DNA of 19,194 bases, taken from an uncultured Bacilli bacterium (GTDB taxonomy: Bacteria > Bacillota_I > Bacilli_A > RF39 > UBA660). Below the pieces are notes generated by a model, which was not told the origin of the DNA, made no database searches, and saw nothing but the letters and a program-made list of their open reading frames with translations. Shown here one piece after another: positions 15,307-19,194 of the stretch; the first letter of the stretch is position 1; each line of letters opens with the position of its first letter. Made by a program: the position numbers and the translations under genes. The stretch lies in contig CANNTX010000023.1 of the NCBI GenBank assembly GCA_947522695.1, forward strand, positions 1-19,194, read 5' to 3'.

Positions 15307-15335
15307 ATACTATCAAAAAAATAATATCTTGTCAA
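15307..15335 (-). promoter_or_regulatory. Near-consensus sigma-A promoter of the small RNA
   Basis: On the minus strand TTGACA (15335-15330), a 17-base spacer, and TAGTAT (15312-15307). This is the best promoter in the window and predicts transcription starting near 15300, exactly where the closing stem of the RNA begins. Confidence 0.8.
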
Positions 15336-15396
15336 TTGTATTGTATGAAGAAATAGAAAAAAGATACTAAAGGATTTTTAAAACTATTAAAAATAA

Positions 15397-15405
15397 TGTT
15401 ATAAT
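15397..15405 (+). promoter_or_regulatory. Extended -10 promoter of the PrsW-like gene
   Basis: TGTTATAAT, with a consensus TATAAT at 15400-15405 and TG at 15397-15398. The -35 is weak (TTTAAA region near 15377). The start codon follows at 15430 behind AGAAAGG. Confidence 0.55.
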
Positions 15406-15429
15406 CATTATAGAAAGGTAAGATAATTT

Positions 15430-16146
15430 ATGAATAATATTATTTTATTAACTATTTGTTTTTTACCTTGTTTATTCTTTTTAATATATTTTTATAAAGA
15501 AGATAAGATTGAAAAAGAACCTTTTAGTTTGTTAATTATTCTATTTATTTGTGGGATTATTTCTTCTTGTTTAACGGTTATAGTCTCTATGATTTTAAAA
15601 AGTAATATTAGCTTTATAAATTTATCTTATAGTGATTTAAATTTAATTCAAATTATTATCAAAGTTTTATTTGGAATAGTTTTAGTAGAAGAACTAATTA
15701 AATGGTTATTTGTTTATTTAATAAGTTGGAAAAATAAAAATTTTAATTACATATTTGATGCAATTGTTTATTGTGTATTCTTATCAATGGGATTTGCATT
15801 CTTGGAAAATATTATATATGTTCATACATTTAATAATTATGAAATAAGAACAATGATTGTTAGAAGTTTAATATCAGTACCTAGTCACATTGTTTATAGC
15901 GCTAATATGGGATATTATCTTGGACTTGCAAAATATTATTTAGTAAATAATGATATAAAAAGAGCAAAAAAATATAAAGTATTAAGTTTAGTTATTCCAG
16001 TATATTTTCATTTAGTTTATGATTTATTATTGGTAAGTAAGAATGATTTTATATTTATGTTCTTTATCTTTTATAATCTTGTTACTTATTATATTACTTA
16101 TATTAAAATTAAAAAATTATCTAGCATTAAAAAAAATATATCTTAA
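15430..16146 (+). CDS. PrsW-family intramembrane metalloprotease
   Basis: Polytopic membrane protease of the PrsW/CAAX-protease-related group; in Bacillus subtilis PrsW starts the cleavage of an anti-sigma factor. The 238 residues carry about seven hydrophobic segments. Conserved motifs are VEELIKW (Glu87, Glu88), FDAIVYCVFLSMGFAFLENIIY (Asp110, Glu126, Asn127), SVPSHIVYSANMGYYLGLAK (His153) and FHLVYDLLL (His194, Asp198). These Glu and His residues would hold the metal within the membrane. All are present. No anti-sigma factor gene is adjacent, so the substrate is unknown. It converges on the dltC-like gene, with one base between the stops and a shared terminator. Confidence 0.9.
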   Translation: MNNIILLTICFLPCLFFLIYFYKEDKIEKEPFSLLIILFICGIISSCLTVIVSMILKSNISFINLSYSDLNLIQIIIKVLFGIVLVEELIKWLFVYLISWKNKNFNYIFDAIVYCVFLSMGFAFLENIIYVHTFNNYEIRTMIVRSLISVPSHIVYSANMGYYLGLAKYYLVNNDIKRAKKYKVLSLVIPVYFHLVYDLLLVSKNDFIFMFFIFYNLVTYYITYIKIKKLSSIKKNIS

Positions 16147-16163
16147 TTTAGGATATATTTTTA
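16131..16163. terminator. Bidirectional terminator between the prsW-like and dltC-like genes
   Basis: AAAAATATATC (16132-16142) and GATATATTTTT (16152-16162) form an 11-bp stem with a 9-nt loop. T-rich sequence follows on both strands, stronger on the minus strand. Both convergent stop codons lie within the loop. Confidence 0.65.
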
Positions 16164-16393
16164 TTTAGGTAATCATCAATTAATTCTTGGATTCCTGAAA
16201 CAGTTGCTAATTTGGATCTATCTATTCTAGTAGGCTCTAAAAAAACACCATAATCTTCTAAGGTAGAAAATAATAAAATAAAAGCATATGAATCTAGTAA
16301 ACCACTTTCAATTAAATTAATATCTTTTTCATAAACTAATTTATCTTCACATATTTCATATAGTATTTTATATAAATCTATTTTATTTTTCAT
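16148..16393 (-). CDS. dltC: DltC-like acyl (D-alanyl) carrier protein
   Basis: Small cytoplasmic carrier protein of 81 residues. Residues 27-38 (LIESGLLDSYAF) hold the phosphopantetheine attachment site, Ser35 in LLDS, typical of DltC. The following helices (FSTLEDYGVFLEPTRIDRSKLATVSGIQELIDDYL) match DltC, including the EP-T-IDR segment. It would receive an activated residue, most likely D-alanine, from the preceding adenylating enzyme, whose stop overlaps its start (ATGA). The divergent phosphopantetheinyl transferase at 18708 is the obvious candidate for cofactor loading. No dltB or dltD lies in this operon, so the acceptor is not known. Confidence 0.82.
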   Translation of the reverse strand: MKNKIDLYKILYEICEDKLVYEKDINLIESGLLDSYAFILLFSTLEDYGVFLEPTRIDRSKLATVSGIQELIDDYLNKNIS

Positions 16394-17790
16394 AATTTAC
16401 TTAAAGCCTTTCTATCTATTTTACCATTTAAATTAACTGGTAATTTATCTATAATGACAATACTTTTAGGTATCATATAATTAGGTAACATTGTTTTTAA
16501 TTTTTCTTTTATATAATTTGAATCTTTATTTTTACTTACTACAAATGCTTTTAGAGTTTTAACAATATTATTTTCATCATATTTAGCAATTACAGCACAA
16601 TCTATTACGTCTTTTATTTGTAAAATATTATTTTCAATATCATGAAGTTCAATACGATATCCTTTATACTTTATTTGATTATCTTTTCTTCCCGTAATAT
16701 ATAACATATTATTTTTTATGTAACCTAAATCGCCTGTTTTATAACAATTTATTCCATTTTCTTTATAAATATTATCAGTGGTAATATTTAAATAACCATC
16801 AAATACACTCTTACCTTTTAACACTATTTCATTATTTATTATTTCGATATTTACAGCCAGATTATTAATATCGCCAACTGGCAAAATATCTTCATTTACC
16901 ATTTCTCTATTAATTTTTATGGCTGAAACTGCTGATGTTGCTTCGGTTGGTCCATAAGCATTAATAATATCGATATTTGGAAATAATAAATATAATTTTT
17001 TAACTAATTTAATTTCTAATTGTTCTCCACAGAAATAAATACATTTTAAATTAGGATAATTTTGACTATTAAAACTAGAATCTAATAAACATAATTTGAT
17101 ATATGTTGGAGTGCAAACAATTAGGTTTATATCTTTTAAAGTATTAAAAATATTAAAGTAGCTACATGAGCAATTATTATTAGTTGCAAATAACGTATGA
17201 CCATTACATAGTGAATAATATAAGTCAGCAACACTTAAATCAAAACTAAAACTAGCAGTATTTAATACATTTATATTATGATAATTAGATAAAGGATAAA
17301 TATTACTAATCCAGGTAACAAAATTATCTAAATTATTATAGGATATTGGAACTCCTTTTGGCTCTCCGGTACTTCCTGATGTAAAAATAATATAAGAAGT
17401 ATTATTTAAATTATCTTCTTCTTTAATAGGAGCACTACTTAAATCTGTTGTTTTTGATATCTTAATATTAGGAATGTTAATTTCATAATCAGTTAAAATT
17501 AAACTTGCATTAGTCATTTTAATAATAGAATTTATTCTTGATGTTGGCATGCATGTTCCAATAGGGATATAAGCTCTTTTAGCAAGTAAACAAGATAAAA
17601 TTGAAATGATCATATTAATTTCTTTATTACCATAAATAATAATTGGAGATGTTCCTTCATTTTTTAAGAATTTTGAATATTTAGTAGCGTTATTCCATAA
17701 ATTTTCATAAGTTATACTTTCATTATCAACAGTATAAGCTACTCTATCAGGATACAACTTTACTATTTCTTTAATTTTATCTATTATCAC
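16390..17790 (-). CDS. dltA: DltA-like adenylation enzyme (D-alanine--carrier protein ligase)
   Basis: ATP-dependent enzyme that adenylates an amino acid and transfers it to the phosphopantetheine arm of a carrier protein. The 466 residues are a little short for DltA (about 500). Motifs are YIIFTSGSTGEPKGVP (133-148), FSFDLSVADLY (181-191), YFCGEQL with Cys254, NAYGPTEAT (277-285), KTGDLGY (351-357), GRKDNQIKYKGYRIEL (367-382) and the catalytic lysine Lys457 in NGKIDRKAL. The FCGE Cys and FSFDLS are shared with DltA and linked to D-alanine preference. It begins with GTG at 17790, two bases after the vanW stop, and overlaps the carrier gene by 4 bases. A related small-amino-acid specificity cannot be excluded. 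Confidence 0.87.
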   Translation of the reverse strand: MIIDKIKEIVKLYPDRVAYTVDNESITYENLWNNATKYSKFLKNEGTSPIIIYGNKEINMIISILSCLLAKRAYIPIGTCMPTSRINSIIKMTNASLILTDYEINIPNIKISKTTDLSSAPIKEEDNLNNTSYIIFTSGSTGEPKGVPISYNNLDNFVTWISNIYPLSNYHNINVLNTASFSFDLSVADLYYSLCNGHTLFATNNNCSCSYFNIFNTLKDINLIVCTPTYIKLCLLDSSFNSQNYPNLKCIYFCGEQLEIKLVKKLYLLFPNIDIINAYGPTEATSAVSAIKINREMVNEDILPVGDINNLAVNIEIINNEIVLKGKSVFDGYLNITTDNIYKENGINCYKTGDLGYIKNNMLYITGRKDNQIKYKGYRIELHDIENNILQIKDVIDCAVIAKYDENNIVKTLKAFVVSKNKDSNYIKEKLKTMLPNYMIPKSIVIIDKLPVNLNGKIDRKALSKL

Positions 17791-17792
17791 AT

Positions 17793-18620
17793 TTATTCAC
17801 TTCTTATTTCATCTTTAGGAATTAAATCATAATCATACATTACTTCTGAATGATTATCTAAAATTAATTCTTTATATAACTCTTCATTTGTTAATCTATC
17901 AATTACAATACGATAAACTTTTGATATTCTAAAATATTTATTTCCTTCTTTTTTAAAATGATGATCTTCTTCAACTAATTTATATCGACAAGGGAATGCC
18001 TTTTTACTTCTAAGTTCACCGCAAAGTTCGCCACCATCTATCCATACAAGAATTTGAATATCTTGATCAGTATTATTTTTAAAACGATAGTCTAAGTTAT
18101 TATAACAAACACTGGTTCCAGTACCAAAAGGTACTCTTCTTCGGTCATCAGGAAATAAAGCATCTGAATGATGATGAAGTTCAGTTACTTCTAATGGACT
18201 ATTTAATACTAAATAATGAATCATGTTAGCCATTTGACATAATCCGCCACCAGTACCCGCATAAAACCCATCTCTTCCAATAACTAATCCTTCTTTATAT
18301 CCTTTTTCTTTTGTTGGTTTTCCCACCATTTGCCAATATGAAAAAGTTTCTCCTGGATGAATAATTATACCATTTATTTGATTACATGCTAGGCTAATAT
18401 TTGTTACTTTATTTTCTTGAAGTTTAATATCTACTCCATGTAATTTTCTTATCAATATCGAAGTATGACTTTTAACAATATTGGGTAATGGTTCTTTATT
18501 TTTAGTTTTTGCTATCTTTTCTTTACTTAATAAATCTTTTGTTTTTCTTAATAAAATTTCTTTTTGAACTGATATTTTATAGCATGTTGGACTTATATCG
18601 CAGAATAATTTTCTAGTCAT
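17793..18620 (-). CDS. vanW: VanW family protein
   Basis: VanW-family protein of about 275 residues; VanW occurs in VanB-type glycopeptide resistance clusters but its role is unknown, and VanW domains are common in Gram-positive cell-surface proteins. The domain spans about residues 55-205 and includes HPGETFSYWQMVG (88-100), the glycine-rich GTGGGLCQMANMIHY (122-136), HHHSDALFPDDRRRVPFGTG (149-168) and the strand DIQILVWIDGGELCGEL. No signal peptide or membrane segment is seen, so this form looks cytoplasmic. An upstream ATG at 18626 is only 3 bases from AGGAG; ATG 18620 at 9 bases is better. It heads the operon vanW-dltA-dltC. No vanHAX-type ligase is present, so resistance should not be inferred. 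Confidence 0.9.
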   Translation of the reverse strand: MTRKLFCDISPTCYKISVQKEILLRKTKDLLSKEKIAKTKNKEPLPNIVKSHTSILIRKLHGVDIKLQENKVTNISLACNQINGIIIHPGETFSYWQMVGKPTKEKGYKEGLVIGRDGFYAGTGGGLCQMANMIHYLVLNSPLEVTELHHHSDALFPDDRRRVPFGTGTSVCYNNLDYRFKNNTDQDIQILVWIDGGELCGELRSKKAFPCRYKLVEEDHHFKKEGNKYFRISKVYRIVIDRLTNEELYKELILDNHSEVMYDYDLIPKDEIRSE

Positions 18621-18651
18621 AATCATATACTCCTACTCAAATTTCAAATTA

Positions 18652-18660
18652 ATTATAACA
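18652..18660 (-). promoter_or_regulatory. Extended -10 promoter of the vanW-dltA-dltC operon
   Basis: The minus strand reads TGTTATAAT (18660-18652), about 30 bases before the vanW start. The -35 at 17 bases is weak (TATCAT). It lies in the 87-base divergent spacer shared with the phosphopantetheinyl transferase gene. Confidence 0.55.
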
Positions 18661-18707
18661 AATTAATATTAAAAATGATATTATATAAGTAATTACGGTG
18701 AATATTT

Positions 18708-19194
18708 ATGAAGTATATAATTAAAAATATTAATGATTATAGTGATAATGAGATTGATAATTTTTATAGTAATATTTATATTGAAAAGAAAAAAAGAATT
18801 AATAATTTTAAGAATGAACTTAAAGTAAAACAATCAATTATTGGGGAACTTCTTTTAAGAGATTTATTGGATAAATATTATAATATCGACTATAATGAAT
18901 TAGAATTTAAATTTAATAAAGATAATAAACCTTTTATTGTTAATAAAAATATATTCTATAATATAAGTCATTCTTCTAATTATGTTATAACTGTTGTTTC
19001 TGATAAAGAAATAGGTATTGATATCGAAAAGATTAGAGAAACTAATATTAAATCTATTAATTATTTTGCTAGTAATAAAGAAAAAGAATATATTTTATTA
19101 GAAGATAATAATCTATATAAACGATTATTTGAAATTTATACTTTAAAAGAAGCTTATATTAAAATGATGGGAAAAAGTATATTTGATATTAAAA
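18708..19194 (+). CDS. Sfp-type 4'-phosphopantetheinyl transferase (partial, 3' end beyond window)
   Basis: Transfers phosphopantetheine from CoA to a carrier-protein serine. Only the first 162 codons are in the window, with no stop. Visible motifs are KPFIVNKNIFYNISHSSNYV (74-93), the magnesium-binding GIDIEKI with Asp105 and Glu107, and FEIYTLKEAYIKMMGKSI (141-158) with Glu142, Lys147 and Glu148, equivalent to the WTxKEA motif of Sfp (Tyr replaces Trp). The start ATG at 18708 follows GGTGAA. It is divergent from vanW-dltA-dltC, and the DltC-like protein is its likely substrate. The Sfp/Gsp two-half type is preferred over AcpS on these motifs and the length. Confidence 0.87.
   Translation, partial: MKYIIKNINDYSDNEIDNFYSNIYIEKKKRINNFKNELKVKQSIIGELLLRDLLDKYYNIDYNELEFKFNKDNKPFIVNKNIFYNISHSSNYVITVVSDKEIGIDIEKIRETNIKSINYFASNKEKEYILLEDNNLYKRLFEIYTLKEAYIKMMGKSIFDIK

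Noticed and set aside
17793..18620. Vancomycin resistance cluster because of vanW
   Set aside because: No vanH, D-Ala-D-Lac ligase, vanX or vanRS homologues are present; VanW domains are widespread outside resistance clusters.

Overview
The window is very AT-rich (a low-GC Firmicutes-type genome) and uses the standard genetic code: Trp is TGG and TGA acts as a stop. Several genes start with TTG or GTG behind clear purine-rich ribosome binding sites. The gene content (OmpR-type two-component system, lipoproteins, dacB-spmA-spmB-rluB cluster, DltA/DltC-like pair, VanW, PrsW) and the compact overlapping operons suggest a member of the Bacilli/Erysipelotrichia-like anaerobes, probably host-associated. 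The species cannot be named from this sequence.

Layout. (1) 30-2055, minus: a response regulator and sensor histidine kinase that overlap, with an 11-nt-period direct repeat (candidate operator) upstream, and a second such repeat after the kinase. (2) 2111-5605, minus: an accessory block. It holds a lipoprotein built from two tandem 117-residue repeats, a class I glutamine amidotransferase, a GNAT-like two-domain protein, and two damaged copies of one small gene. One damaged copy is joined to the same lipoprotein signal peptide as the intact lipoprotein. (3) 5634-7963, minus: a GNAT acetyltransferase and an M3 oligoendopeptidase. (4) 7964-10161, minus: about 630 bp of decayed coding sequence, a RhuM-family gene and an unknown small protein. 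(5) 10182-14309, minus: dacB-spmA-spmB followed by rluB and rlmD. In Bacillus subtilis dacB-spmA-spmB is followed by rluB; these genes belong to spore cortex maturation, so the lineage is or was spore-forming. (6) 14483-15300: a plus-strand DUF3800 gene converging on a ~100-nt structured RNA gene on the minus strand, which has its own near-consensus promoter and a U-tract terminator. (7) 15430-16146, plus: a PrsW-type membrane protease. (8) 16148-18620, minus: vanW, dltA-like and dltC-like genes in one tight operon, with a divergent Sfp-type phosphopantetheinyl transferase that runs off the window at 19194.

How they fit. The last block is a small self-contained carrier-protein system: the transferase would load the cofactor on the DltC-like carrier and the DltA-like enzyme would charge it, probably with D-alanine. 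The usual acceptor genes dltB and dltD are not in the operon. The most unusual signals are the RNA gene paired with DUF3800, the shuffled and frameshifted lipoprotein family, the dltAC-vanW-PPTase cluster, and a response regulator whose best-placed start codon is ATA.
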